64,000 nt of DNA from NCBI GenBank assembly GCA_963721115.1, contig CAVRIA010000009.1:186001-250000 (forward strand), given 5' to 3'. Positions 30,216 to 41,520 of this stretch are shown here, in pieces (within the stretch, counting starts at the first letter, position 1; each line of letters begins with the position of its first letter). The notes below the pieces were generated by a model. That model had not been told where the DNA came from, did no database searches, and worked only from the letters and a program-made list of their open reading frames with translations. A program made the position numbers and the translations under genes. Source of the stretch: CAVRIA01 sp963721115 (GTDB lineage Bacteria; Desulfobacterota; Binatia; HRBIN30; CADEER01).

Positions 30216-31037
30216 TCAGGTCCGCTGGCGGCGCGACGCCTTGGAATCGCGGCGAAACATCACCAGCATGAATCCGCCCAGCAGGACGATGGTCACGACG
30301 CCCCCCAGGCGGATGATGTTCAGCACCACCGCGCTGTAGCGTCCGGTGCTCGGGTCGTATTGAAAACAGTAGAGGAGGACCTGGTCGACCGGAGTCCCGA
30401 TCTTGTCCTTGGCGGCCTCGATCAAGCCCAGGCGCAGGTCGCGCGGCGAGTACTCGACTCCGTAGAAGTAGCGCGCCAGCTTGCCGCCGGGAGTCAGAAC
30501 CATGATCGCGGCGGCGTGCGCGTACTGCCCCGTCTTCGGCAGGTACTTGTAGCGAAAGCCCACCGCCTTCGCGAGGCGCTCGATCTGGTCGGCGTCTCCG
30601 GTCAGGAAGTGCCACCCCGCTGCGGCGCCGGGGCGCTCGTATTCGGAGAGGATGGAGTCCTTCTTTTCCGCCGCCAGCGCCGAGGTCTCCTTGGGGTTGA
30701 AGCTCACCGTGACGATGTCGAACTGGTTGCCGACGTCGAACTTGAGCGGCCGCAGGGCCTTCACCAGACCCTTGAGGACGAGCGTGCACAGCATCGGGCA
30801 CTCGTAGTAGACCATCGTCAGGATCACCGGTTTGTCGACGACGTAATCGCGCAGCCGGACCGTCTTCCCGCTCTCGTCGCGAAAGCTCAGGTCGAGCGGC
30901 ACCTGCTCGTTCAATCGCTGGTCGATGCCGACGCCCTGCAACCCGGGGGGCGGGACGTCGGCGGCGTCGACGACGGCCGGCAGCAGAGCGACCGACAGCG
31001 CCGCCGCGCACGCGATGATGCGGACGTTCAACTTCAT
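30216..31037 (-). CDS. SCO1/SenC-type copper chaperone
   Basis: 273 residues: a signal peptide, a thioredoxin-fold core with the copper-binding CPMLC motif (YYECPMLCTLVLKGL) and the distal His (YAHAAAIMVLTPGGKLARYFYGVEY), and a C-terminal transmembrane helix (VVTIVLLGGFMLVMF). SCO proteins deliver copper to the CuA site of oxidase subunit II, whose gene is immediately downstream. Its ATG overlaps the stop of the preceding gene (ATGA), so the two are translationally coupled. Confidence 0.93.
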   Translation of the reverse strand: MKLNVRIIACAAALSVALLPAVVDAADVPPPGLQGVGIDQRLNEQVPLDLSFRDESGKTVRLRDYVVDKPVILTMVYYECPMLCTLVLKGLVKALRPLKFDVGNQFDIVTVSFNPKETSALAAEKKDSILSEYERPGAAAGWHFLTGDADQIERLAKAVGFRYKYLPKTGQYAHAAAIMVLTPGGKLARYFYGVEYSPRDLRLGLIEAAKDKIGTPVDQVLLYCFQYDPSTGRYSAVVLNIIRLGGVVTIVLLGGFMLVMFRRDSKASRRQRT

Positions 31038-31453
31038 TGCGTGCCGTCCGGCTTCTTCCTCCCCGACAGGCCGCGCCGGGCGATGATGTCGATGGCGCGA
31101 TCGATCGGAATGTGGACGACGCCCGCTTTGCGGTCGACCCAGCCGTACGTGTCGAGCTGCGCCTTCTCCTCGGCGCGCAGCGCGCGCAGGTCGAGAACGG
31201 GAACCGGTTGCAGCCGCGGCTCCGGCGGCAGGCGGCGGCCGTACTCGGCCGCGAGCGGGTTCTGGGCGGGGCTGAGCTCGGTCTGGCGCAGGGCGTAGTA
31301 GTCGAACAGGAAGCGCAGGCCGAGCATGATCGCGGGGATGAGGACGAGCGCGGCGACGGCGGACCAGAGGATGGGACCGAAGCGGACGTCGCGGGTCTCG
31401 TGACCGCCGAGCGGATGATCGCCGGGGCGCGGCTCTTGCGTCGTCTCGCTCAT
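31034..31453 (-). CDS. Membrane protein of the ACIII/oxidase operon, function unknown
   Basis: 139 residues: a charged N-terminus, one transmembrane helix (GPILWSAVAALVLIPAIMLGLRFLF), a Pro-rich stretch (PPEPRLQPVPVLDLRALRAEEK), and a conserved-looking end (LDTYGWVDRKAGVVHIPIDRAIDIIARRG). A similar YGW-D...IPI-RA motif accompanies oxidase/SCO operons in other phyla, as far as I recall, without an assigned function. Four-base ATGA overlaps on both sides (with actF and with the SCO gene) make it an integral member of the operon. Confidence 0.75.
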   Translation of the reverse strand: MSETTQEPRPGDHPLGGHETRDVRFGPILWSAVAALVLIPAIMLGLRFLFDYYALRQTELSPAQNPLAAEYGRRLPPEPRLQPVPVLDLRALRAEEKAQLDTYGWVDRKAGVVHIPIDRAIDIIARRGLSGRKKPDGTQ

Positions 31454-32664
31454 GTCGATGCCTGCGGATGCCGGGGCGCCATGAAGTCCTCGATCTGCAG
31501 CGCCGGATCCTTCAACGGCATCAGCGGGCGGCCCTGCAGCTGCCAGAGGAAGGTCGCCAGCCAGACGCCGCCGACGCCGACCAGGGTCAGGAGATCGAGA
31601 ACGTGAACGCTGAGGTGTCCCGGTTCGAAGGAGGGGGTGACCAGCCAGTACAGATCGACGAAGCGCATCCCCACCACGGCGACGGCGAGAAGGGCGAGCA
31701 GCCGCCCGTTGCGCTTCAGGTCGCGCGACAGCAGGACGAGGAAGGGGAGCGCGAAGTGCAGCACGATCTGTCCGACCCCGATCCACTGCCACCCCCCGTG
31801 CAGCCGATTGAGGTACCAGGGGATCTCCTCCGGCAGGTTGCCGGACCAGATGATCAGCAGCTGCGAGAAGGAGAAGTAGGCCCACAGCATGATGAAGGCG
31901 AGAAGCAGCTTGCCGAGGTCGTGAAACAGGTCGGCGGAGATGATCTCCGACAGCGGCGGCCGGTCGGAGAGGAGCAGCAGCACCGGGATGACGAAGGCGA
32001 ATGCCGACAGGACCTGCCCGCCGACGAAGAGGATGCCGTAGATGGTCGAGAACCAGTGCGGCTCGAGCGACATGACCCAGTCGACCGAGGCGAAGGTCAT
32101 CGTCAGGCCGTAGAGCAGCAGCCCGCCGCGGCTGAGATTCTCGAGCCGCCGCGAGTACGCCGGCTCGCGGATGTCGTCCTGCTCGAGCGACCAGCGATTG
32201 AGCAGGCGAGCGACCAGCAGCCACACGGCGAAGTACAGCCCGGCGCGCACGAGGAAGAAGGTCACGTTGAGGTACCCGCTCTTGCCCTGCAGCAGCGGAT
32301 CGCTCGCCACCCGCTCCGGGTGCGCCCACTCGTAGAGGTGGCCGATGCCGAACACCAGCGGCAGGAAGAGCAGCAGCATCAGCGGCAAGGTGCGCGTCGC
32401 CGACTCCAGCACGCGGCGGATCGAGGCGCCCCAGCGGCCGCCGGTGACGAACTGGAGCATGAGGATGGCCATCGAGCCGAGCGCCAGGCCGAACCAGAAC
32501 AGGTAGGCGACCAGGTACGAGCGAAAAAACTGCGTCGGGCTGAGGATGGCGCCGATGCCGGCGGCCGCCAGGCCGACCACGCCGACCACCAGAGCCGGGA
32601 GCTGCGCCCTGCGCAGGACGTGGTCGGGGCCGAGGAGCAGCTGGGAGCGCACGTCGCCGGTCAT
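31450..32664 (-). CDS. actF: Alternative complex III subunit ActF (NrfD-like quinol-binding membrane subunit)
   Basis: 404 residues, about ten transmembrane helices. The N-terminal FRSYLVAYLFWFGLALGSMAILMLQFVTGGRWG and the FASVDWVMSLEPHWFSTIYG and AYFSFSQLLIIWSGNLPEEIPWYLNR segments are characteristic of the ActF/NrfD-like membrane subunit of alternative complex III, which oxidises quinol and passes electrons to a cytochrome c or directly to the oxidase. It overlaps actE upstream and the 139-residue membrane protein downstream by 4 bp each. Confidence 0.92.
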   Translation of the reverse strand: MTGDVRSQLLLGPDHVLRRAQLPALVVGVVGLAAAGIGAILSPTQFFRSYLVAYLFWFGLALGSMAILMLQFVTGGRWGASIRRVLESATRTLPLMLLLFLPLVFGIGHLYEWAHPERVASDPLLQGKSGYLNVTFFLVRAGLYFAVWLLVARLLNRWSLEQDDIREPAYSRRLENLSRGGLLLYGLTMTFASVDWVMSLEPHWFSTIYGILFVGGQVLSAFAFVIPVLLLLSDRPPLSEIISADLFHDLGKLLLAFIMLWAYFSFSQLLIIWSGNLPEEIPWYLNRLHGGWQWIGVGQIVLHFALPFLVLLSRDLKRNGRLLALLAVAVVGMRFVDLYWLVTPSFEPGHLSVHVLDLLTLVGVGGVWLATFLWQLQGRPLMPLKDPALQIEDFMAPRHPQAST

Positions 32665-33407
32665 TTCGATGCTCCCAGCTTCGCCCGCTCTTGCGGTGGC
32701 AGGTCGGAGAAAGAGGCGTGTTGGCTGTATTGCAGCGCGCGGATGTACGCGATGATCGCCCAGCGGTCGTGTGGCGGTACCTGCACCGCGTACGACGGCA
32801 TGCTGGCGAAGCCGTTGCTGATGACCTGGAAGATGTAGCCGTCCGGCACATCGAGCAGGCGGCTGTCGTGAAAGGACGGCGGGCGCTTGAAGCCGCGCTG
32901 CACGATCATTCCCCTGCCCGTGCCCACCCGGTCGTGACACGGCGAGCAGTAGATGTCGAAGCGTTCCCGCCCGCGCAGGAGCAGCTCCCGCGTGACCGGC
33001 AGCGGCCCGGTCTCGACCAGCTTGTCGCCGGCCTTGCCGGTGGAGAAGGCCTCGTCCTCGTCGAGGTGGCCGCGCGCCACGGTGCCCGGCAGCAGCGCGC
33101 GCGCCGCGCGCTGGTCCTCGAAAAAGGAGCTGTGCTCCATCGGCTGGTACTTCGGCTGATCGTGCATGTCCTGCCGGCACGCCGCCGCGCCGAGCAGCAG
33201 CGCGCCGATCGCGAGCGCGCGAGAGAGGCCGGCGGCGCGAGAGCGCAGGGGTGGAAGCGGGCCGCCGGCTCCCGAGCTCCCTCTCCCGGATGAGGCTGTC
33301 GATTTTCTCGCAGGGTCGAGACCTTCCCCCCTTTGGAAAAGGCGGGGCCAGGGGGGATTTTGAAATGGATTTGTTCGGCCAAATCCCCCTGAATCCCCCT
33401 TTTCCAA
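32661..33407 (-). CDS. actE: Alternative complex III subunit ActE (monoheme cytochrome c lipoprotein); start uncertain
   Basis: The secure part runs from the lipobox (LAIGALLLGAAAC) through KYQPMEHSSFFEDQRAARALLPGTVARG to a class I cytochrome c domain with CSPCH and a distal Met (GFASMPSYA). ActE is a periplasmic, lipid-anchored heme c subunit. The only ATG in frame (33407) lies inside an inverted-repeat element, and the ~50 residues it adds are repeat-derived. Between that ATG and the lipobox there is no ATG, GTG or TTG in frame; a CTG at ~33250 would give a normal lipoprotein leader. Insertion of the repeat may have displaced the original start. Confidence 0.85.
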   Translation of the reverse strand: MEKGDSGGFGRTNPFQNPPWPRLFQRGEGLDPARKSTASSGRGSSGAGGPLPPLRSRAAGLSRALAIGALLLGAAACRQDMHDQPKYQPMEHSSFFEDQRAARALLPGTVARGHLDEDEAFSTGKAGDKLVETGPLPVTRELLLRGRERFDIYCSPCHDRVGTGRGMIVQRGFKRPPSFHDSRLLDVPDGYIFQVISNGFASMPSYAVQVPPHDRWAIIAYIRALQYSQHASFSDLPPQERAKLGASK

Positions 33408-33469
33408 AGGGGGAAGTCAGAGTCGATCGTCTCTCAAATAGAAAATCGACAGCCTCGGAAGGGAGAGGG
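33279..33469. repeat. Nested inverted-repeat (MITE-like) element inside the act operon
   Basis: Outer perfect 17-bp arms GAGGCTGTCGATTTTCT (33292-33308) and its complement (33440-33456), extended by CCCTCTCCC / GGGAGAGGG. Inner perfect 16-bp arms CCCCCTTTGGAAAAGG (33327-33342) and CCTTTTCCAAAGGGGG (33398-33413), plus a third pair around GGGGGGATTT/AAATCCCCCT. It has no coding capacity of its own and separates actD from the secure start of actE in an otherwise overlapping operon. Confidence 0.75.
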
Positions 33470-33600
33470 TCAGGGTGAGGGGGATAGGAGCCTGCAGCCG
33501 CAGGCTGCCTCCGCTCATCGAACCGGTGCGAGCACGGGCGGAGGCGCCGAAACGGGAGGGGGAGCGGAGTCATCGAATCCCCCTCACCCCAGCCCTCTCC
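33461..33600. repeat. Second palindromic element, adjacent to the first
   Basis: The arm at 33461-33485 begins GGGAGAGGGTCAGGGTGAGG; the arm at 33576-33600 is its complement (ATCCCCCTCACCCCAGCCCT...) with a few mismatches. Between them is a small hairpin GCCTGC-AGCC-GCAGGC. A third short stem, CCCTCTCCCG-TC-CGGGAGAGGG, follows at about 33592-33613. GGGTGAGGGGGA-type palindromes are common dispersed intergenic repeats in related genomes. Confidence 0.6.
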
Positions 33601-33676
33601 CGTCCGGGAGAGGGAGCCGAGCCGTGGGCGCTCATTTTCATTCTCCGTGGCCGTGCGAAGCTCATGGCGACTTCGT

Positions 33677-34216
33677 TCAGTGCTCAACTTGCGATACCTG
33701 TCGGGGTTGTAGACGAGAGAGGAAGCGCCACGTCTCGTCGAGATCGAACTTCGGGTCGGTCGCCTCGATGCATAGGAAGAACCGGTCGCGCGACGCCAGC
33801 GCGAAGCGCGGCACGTTGAAGACGGCGTGGTACGGCATGGGCAGCTTGTTCAGGCCGAGCATGCCGAGCACGGCCGACAGCGCCGCGAACAGGACGGTGC
33901 ACTCGAACGTCACCGGAATGAACGCCGGAGCGCTGTGGAAGGGCCGCCCGCCGACGTTGATGGCGTAGTTGACGACCGCCGTCCAGTACTGCAAGGCGTA
34001 GCCGCACACGCCGCCGACGATGCCGCCGATCAGCACGATCAGCGGCAGGCGGTTGCGGTGCAGGTTCAGCGCCTCGGACAGCTCCTCGACCGGGAAGGGC
34101 GAGTAGGCGTCCATCTGCCGGTAGCCGGCGTCGTAGGCCTCGCGCGTGGCCCGGACGAGGTCGCTGAGATCGCTGAACTCGGCCATCAGGCCGTAATTCG
34201 GGGGGCGTCGCTTCAC
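33677..34216 (-). CDS. actD: Alternative complex III subunit ActD (DUF3341)
   Basis: 179 residues. The N-terminal MAEFSDLSDLVRATREAYDAGYRQMDAYSPFPVEEL is the DUF3341 signature, followed by two transmembrane helices (LPLIVLIGGIVGGVCGYALQYW, FECTVLFAALSAVLGMLGL) and the cytoplasmic tail with DPKFDLDETWRFL. ActD is a small membrane subunit. The GTG start at 34216 overlaps the actC stop by 4 bp (GTGA), which favours it over the ATG ten codons later. Confidence 0.9.
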   Translation of the reverse strand: MKRRPPNYGLMAEFSDLSDLVRATREAYDAGYRQMDAYSPFPVEELSEALNLHRNRLPLIVLIGGIVGGVCGYALQYWTAVVNYAINVGGRPFHSAPAFIPVTFECTVLFAALSAVLGMLGLNKLPMPYHAVFNVPRFALASRDRFFLCIEATDPKFDLDETWRFLSRLQPRQVSQVEH

Positions 34217-35610
34217 GGCATCTCCTCCCGCACCTCGGCCTCCGGCAGCAAGGTGCGCACCTCGAAGATGGAGATCATGGGCAGGAAGCGGATGAACAGG
34301 AACAGCAAGCTGAGGAACAGACCGATGGAGCCGAAGAGCGTCGCCCAGTCCCACCCGGACGGGTAGTACATGCCCCACGACGACGGCAGATAATCCCGGT
34401 GCAGGCTGGTCACCACGATGATGAAGCGCTCGAGCCACATGCCGACGGTGACACTGGAGGCGACGCCGAACAGGGCCAGCGGCTTGGTGCGCACGCGCGA
34501 GAACCACAGCAGCTGCGGGATGACGATGTTGGTCGCGATCAGCATCCAGTAGAAGAAGGCGTAGGGGCCGCCGAAGCGGTTCTTCATCGTGTACCACTCG
34601 GTGGCGTTGCCGCCGTACCAGGCGATGAACACCTCCATCATGTAGCCGTAGGCGACGAACAGGCCGGTGGCGAGCATCACCCGGCCCATGTGGTCGAGGT
34701 GCCGCAGCGTGACGAAGTCCTCGAGGCCGTAGAACTTGCGCAGCGGGATCGCCAGCATGAGCACCATCGCGAAGCCCGAGTAGATGGCGCCGGCGACGAA
34801 GTAGGGGGGAAAGATCGTCGCGTGCCAGCCGGGAACGATCGAGACGGCGAAGTCGAAGCTGACGATGGTGTGAACGGAGACCACCAGCGGCGTCGACAGC
34901 GCGGCGAGCAGGATGTAGGCGGTCTCGTAGCGGTGCCAGTGCCGGGCGGAGCCGCGCCAGCCCATGGCCAACATGCCGTAGACGAGGCGACCGACGCGGC
35001 TCGGCGAGCGATCGCGCAGGGTGGCGAGGTCGGGGATGAGGCCGACGAACCAGAACAGCAGGGACACGGTGGCGTACGTCGAGACGGCGAACACGTCCCA
35101 GATGAGCGGGCTGCGGAACTGCGGCCACACCTGCATCGTGTTCGGGTAGGGAAACAGCCAGTACGCGAGCCACGGACGCCCCAGGTGGAGGATCGGAAAG
35201 AGGCCGGCGCAGGCGACGGCGAACAGGGTCATCGCCTCGGCGAAGCGGTTGATCGAGGTGCGCCACTCCTGGCGGAAGAGCAGCAGGATGGCGGAGATCA
35301 AGGTTCCGGCGTGCCCGATCCCGATCCACCAGACGAAGTTCACGATGGCGAAGGCCCAGCCGATCGGGATGTTGATGCCCCAGATGCCGACGCCGGAGAC
35401 GAACAGGTAGGACACCGCCATGAGCAGCATCATCACGCCCGCGAACGAGATCGCGAAGCCGAGGTACCAGCCCTTCGACGTCGGTCGGGTGAGAACCACC
35501 GCGCTGATCTTCTCGGTGACCGACTCGAACGTGTGGCCGGGCTGGATGACCGGCGGCAGCTGGCGCGGGTCGCGTTCCGGGTGCGGGGGGCGGTCGTGCG
35601 GTTCGCTCAT
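34213..35610 (-). CDS. actC: Alternative complex III subunit ActC (NrfD-like membrane subunit)
   Basis: 465 residues with ten predicted helices and the ActC/NrfD-like pattern (GVGIWGINIPIGWAFAIVNFVWWIGIGHAGTLISAILLLFRQEWRTSINRFAEAMTLFA; RGSARHWHRYETAYILLAALSTPLVVSVHTIVSFDFAVSIVPGWHATIFPPYFVAGAIYSG). It binds quinol and is a core membrane subunit of alternative complex III. It starts 25 bp after the actB stop and overlaps actD by 4 bp. Confidence 0.94.
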   Translation of the reverse strand: MSEPHDRPPHPERDPRQLPPVIQPGHTFESVTEKISAVVLTRPTSKGWYLGFAISFAGVMMLLMAVSYLFVSGVGIWGINIPIGWAFAIVNFVWWIGIGHAGTLISAILLLFRQEWRTSINRFAEAMTLFAVACAGLFPILHLGRPWLAYWLFPYPNTMQVWPQFRSPLIWDVFAVSTYATVSLLFWFVGLIPDLATLRDRSPSRVGRLVYGMLAMGWRGSARHWHRYETAYILLAALSTPLVVSVHTIVSFDFAVSIVPGWHATIFPPYFVAGAIYSGFAMVLMLAIPLRKFYGLEDFVTLRHLDHMGRVMLATGLFVAYGYMMEVFIAWYGGNATEWYTMKNRFGGPYAFFYWMLIATNIVIPQLLWFSRVRTKPLALFGVASSVTVGMWLERFIIVVTSLHRDYLPSSWGMYYPSGWDWATLFGSIGLFLSLLFLFIRFLPMISIFEVRTLLPEAEVREEMP

Positions 35611-35635
35611 GTTCTCCAGCTCGCGCCGCTCGGCG

Positions 35636-38612
<2,977 letters not shown>

Positions 38613-38676
38613 CGCGTCGCCTCCCTCCGAGATCTCTCTCATCCGCTTGGTCTCGTCGCTCCCGCGCCGCAGGTCT

Positions 38677-39327
38677 TCAGCGGTGACAGGTCGCACAGTC
38701 TTGTCGCTTGACGATGTCGTGAGCCGCGACCAGCTTCTTGCCGAGCGCGAGCTGATCGGCGGGCGGCTCGTACTGCATGTTGAACACCTGCTCGCGCGGC
38801 CGCACGTAGCGCTCCGGGTGCCGGTGGCAGTTGAGGCACCACTCCATCTGGAGCGACGGCTCCTGCCAGGTCAAGTTCATCTGGTCGACGCGGCCGTGAC
38901 AGGTCGCGCAGCCGATTCCCTTGTGCACGTGAATGGCGTGATTGAAGTAGACGAAGTCGGGCAGGTCGTAGACCTTGATCCACTGGATGGACTCTCCGGT
39001 GCGATAGCTCGAGCGCACCGGCTCGAGCGTTGCGCTGTCGGACCAAATCTGCGAGTGGCAGTTCATGCAGATCTGCGTGGGAGGGATGTTCGCGTAGGAT
39101 GAGCGCTCGACCGTCGTGTGGCAGTACCGGCAGTCGAGGCCGAGCTGGCCGACGTGATGGCGATGGCTGAACGGCACCGGTTGCTCGCGCGCGACGTGCG
39201 CCCAGGTCACGTAGTCGGAGCGGTTGATCAGCGCCAATCCCCACAACGAGCCGGCGAGGATGAAGACCGCGCCAAAGATGCTCACCCGAGAAATGGTGTT
39301 CGTTCTTGGGTGGAAAATTTGAGCCAT
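38677..39327 (-). CDS. actA: Alternative complex III subunit ActA (pentaheme cytochrome c)
   Basis: 216 residues: one N-terminal membrane anchor (ISRVSIFGAVFILAGSLWGLALI) and five CxxCH heme sites (CRYCH, CMNCH, CATCH, CLNCH, CATCH), with extra His ligands in FSHRHHVGQ and FNHAIHVHKG. Five hemes in a ~200-residue protein is the hallmark of ActA. It is the first gene of the operon; no clear promoter was identified in the 150 bp to the divergent LOG-family gene. Confidence 0.94.
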   Translation of the reverse strand: MAQIFHPRTNTISRVSIFGAVFILAGSLWGLALINRSDYVTWAHVAREQPVPFSHRHHVGQLGLDCRYCHTTVERSSYANIPPTQICMNCHSQIWSDSATLEPVRSSYRTGESIQWIKVYDLPDFVYFNHAIHVHKGIGCATCHGRVDQMNLTWQEPSLQMEWCLNCHRHPERYVRPREQVFNMQYEPPADQLALGKKLVAAHDIVKRQDCATCHR

Positions 39328-39479
39328 GAAACGCGCGCATCATAGCGGGCAACTTCCGCGGCGCGCAATAATCAGCGCTTCTTAAATCGACTAACGAGGT
39401 TGCGCACGATGACTTATCTTCGCTGGCGCCGGCGCGAGCGCTGCGAACCCGCCGCGGCGCGGCGTCGCGTGCCTTCGTC

Positions 39480-40463
39480 ATGACCGGCCGCGCGAGCCGC
39501 CGTCCGCCCGGACCGCCGGGTGCGCAGGGCAAGCGCCGCGGCCGCGCCGAGCCCTTGCCCGAGACGGCGCCGAAGCACGTGGCGGACGATCCCGAGGCGC
39601 TGCACCGCATCCGCGCCATTCGCGCCAACCCGTCGTACGTCCGCGCCGATTTCGACACCGCCCTGCTGGCGCGCGACGAGCTGCGCCCGGTGCGCCTGCA
39701 GCTCGAGTACCTGAAGACGGAGCTGCTCCTCGAGGAGCACGGGATCCGCTCGACGATCGTCGTCTTCGGCGGCACGCGCATCGCCGAGCCCGCCGCCGCG
39801 AGCCGCCAGCTGGAGGACGCCCGGCGTATGCTCGCCGAACGGCCCGACGACGCGGAGCGGCTTCGCCGCGTCGCGGTGGCCGAGCGCATCGTGGCGAAGA
39901 GCCGTTACTACGACATGGCGCGCGAGTTCGGTCGCCTGGTGAGCACCGCGTGCCAGGTGTCCGCCTCGTGCGAGTTCGTCGTGGTCACGGGCGGCGGACC
40001 GGGCATCATGGAGGCGGCCAACCGCGGCGCCTTCGATTTGCACGCCAAGAGCATCGGGCTGAACATCACCCTGCCCATGGAGCAGTACCCGAACCCCTAC
40101 ATCACGCCCGATCTGTGCTTCCAGTTCCGCTACTTCGCCCTGCGCAAGATGCACTTCCTGCAGCGCGCCAAGGCACTGGTGGCGTTTCCCGGCGGATACG
40201 GCACGCTCGACGAGCTCTTCGACGCGCTCTGTCTGGTCCAGACGCGCAAGATTCCGGCGCTGCCGATCGTACTCGTCGGCGAGGGTTTCTGGCGCCGCGC
40301 GTTCGACGCCGACTTCCTCGCCGCCGAGGGCGTCATCGCCCCCGAGGACGCCGAGCTGTTCCGCTTCGCCGAGAGCGCCGAGCAGGCGTGGGAGCGAATC
40401 GTCGAGTTCTGGAACGAGGCCGGCGAGGATCTTCTCGGCGCCGAGCCGCCGCTCGGGGAGTGA
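39480..40463 (+). CDS. LOG-family (Lonely Guy-like, TIGR00730-type) protein
   Basis: 327 residues. The Rossmann-like core has the two family motifs: GGGPGIMEAANRGA (residues ~165-178) and PGGYGTLDELFDAL (~237-250), with the catalytic Arg/Glu of cytokinin-activating nucleotide phosphoribohydrolases. Bacterial homologues cleave nucleoside monophosphates such as AMP to ribose-5-phosphate and base; many were earlier misnamed lysine decarboxylases. The ~75-residue N-terminal extension (Arg/Pro-rich) is longer than usual, and a start further downstream is possible. It is divergent from actA. Confidence 0.9.
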   Translation: MTGRASRRPPGPPGAQGKRRGRAEPLPETAPKHVADDPEALHRIRAIRANPSYVRADFDTALLARDELRPVRLQLEYLKTELLLEEHGIRSTIVVFGGTRIAEPAAASRQLEDARRMLAERPDDAERLRRVAVAERIVAKSRYYDMAREFGRLVSTACQVSASCEFVVVTGGGPGIMEAANRGAFDLHAKSIGLNITLPMEQYPNPYITPDLCFQFRYFALRKMHFLQRAKALVAFPGGYGTLDELFDALCLVQTRKIPALPIVLVGEGFWRRAFDADFLAAEGVIAPEDAELFRFAESAEQAWERIVEFWNEAGEDLLGAEPPLGE

Positions 40464-40485
40464 GCGCGCCGGGGCCGCCCGCCGC

Positions 40486-40941
40486 TCAGCGCGCGATCGC
40501 CTCGACGTGATAGCGCCGCACCTCCGGCCGGTCCTCGACGATGGCGCGAAAGGTCGCCGTGGTGTCGGGCGCGACGCGCGCGCGGCTCGCGGCGGCGCGC
40601 ACGGTGAACACGATCTGATCGGTCTCGTCGAGCGCGTCGATCTTCACGCTGAGGTCCGTGCTGGCGCGCTCGCCGCGATTGATCAGCGTCCCGACCAGCA
40701 GGATGGTCCCCGGCTCGACCCCCGGCTGCTGTTGGAGGTCGAGGATCTCGATGCGCAGCGGCTGGGCCGGCCGCAGCTCTTCCTCATAATAGATGCCCGG
40801 CTCCGGAGTGGGCGGCGGCGGCAGGGGCGCCGGCCGCGGGCGAGCGCAGTCGGCGAGCAGGAGGGCGAGCAGCGAGAGGGCGACCGCGCAACGCGGCGGC
40901 GCCCGGTTGATTCGCAGTGTTTCGGAGGCGCGGCGGAGCAT
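40486..40941 (-). CDS. Small lipoprotein with FxLYD/DUF3426-like beta domain
   Basis: 151 residues: a signal sequence with lipobox (CAVALSLLALLLADC), a Pro-rich spacer (RPRPAPLPPPPTPEPG), then a beta-sandwich-like domain (PLRIEILDLQQQPGVEPGTILLVGTLINRGERASTDLSVKIDALDETDQIVFTVRA... VAPDTTATFRAIVEDRPEVRRYHVEAI) whose pattern 'G.v.N.g......v.v.a.l.D..g.vv' is that of FxLYD-type domains. Function is unknown. It converges with the LOG-family gene; stops are 23 bp apart. Confidence 0.7.
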   Translation of the reverse strand: MLRRASETLRINRAPPRCAVALSLLALLLADCARPRPAPLPPPPTPEPGIYYEEELRPAQPLRIEILDLQQQPGVEPGTILLVGTLINRGERASTDLSVKIDALDETDQIVFTVRAAASRARVAPDTTATFRAIVEDRPEVRRYHVEAIAR

Positions 40942-40964
40942 CTGCTTCCCGTGGATTAGATATG

Positions 40965-41000
40965 AAGGACGGCAAGGACCGCAAGGACGGCAAGGACACG
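40965..41000. repeat. 9-bp microsatellite (AAGGACGGC)4
   Basis: Four copies of AAGGACsGC-type units in the gap between the lipoprotein start and the next leftward gene's stop. Downstream text (41050-41073) matches 24 bases just upstream of the LLM oxidoreductase (11472-11495), so this gap is made of dispersed repeats. Confidence 0.6.
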
Positions 41001-41073
41001 AGGCGAATTTCGAAAGGAGGAGGGTCTGTGCGGAGCTGGCCGGCATCGAGCGAAGCGCGCACGGGGGCGAATT

Positions 41074-41520
41074 TCAAACAATCGCCAGGTCGAGGTGGCG
41101 GCGCTGGGTGGAGGCGCGTAGCTCGTTCCAGATGCGGCGCTCGAGCTCGCGCGCCGGCGCTCCCTCGAGCGTCTCGACGTGCTCGTGCAGGCGCACGAGA
41201 AGCTGGCGCAGGGCATGGTTCCTCTCGCGCAGCGCGCTCACCTGCAGAGCCGCCGGGGGCGCGACACAGGCCTCGTCCAGGCGCTCGCGCAGCTCGCCCT
41301 TGCCGATGGTGTCGCCGGCGTCGCGGAACAGGTCGAGCAGTGCCGCGTTCTCTTCGACGAGGCGCGCCGCGGCGCGGTCGAACTCCTGGGCGAGCATCAT
41401 CAGCAGGCCCGACATCAGCTGGACGGTCTGCGCTCCGTACGGGGTCCGCATCTCGCCGAGGACCTCCATCATCAGGCTGCGGGCGAGCCCGTTCATCACC
41501 GTCGGAACGTCGGGGATCAC
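41074..41520 (-). CDS. Hypothetical helical protein coupled to the phosphotransferase
   Basis: 148 residues from a GTG at 41520 that overlaps the stop of the phosphotransferase gene by 4 bp (GTGA). The sequence is mainly helical (LARSLMMEVLGEMRTPYGAQTVQLMSGLLMMLAQEFDRAAARLVEENAALLDLFRD... ERNHALRQLLVRLHEHVETLEG) with no Cys and no membrane segment. Its translational coupling indicates that it works with the phosphotransferase-like protein. I do not recognise a named family. Confidence 0.7.
   Translation of the reverse strand: MIPDVPTVMNGLARSLMMEVLGEMRTPYGAQTVQLMSGLLMMLAQEFDRAAARLVEENAALLDLFRDAGDTIGKGELRERLDEACVAPPAALQVSALRERNHALRQLLVRLHEHVETLEGAPARELERRIWNELRASTQRRHLDLAIV

Noticed and set aside
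31450..33687. 745-codon frame joining actF to upstream repeats, read as a fusion protein
   Set aside because: The upstream part is antisense/out-of-frame relative to actE and repeat DNA; actF starts at the ATG 32664 that overlaps the actE stop.
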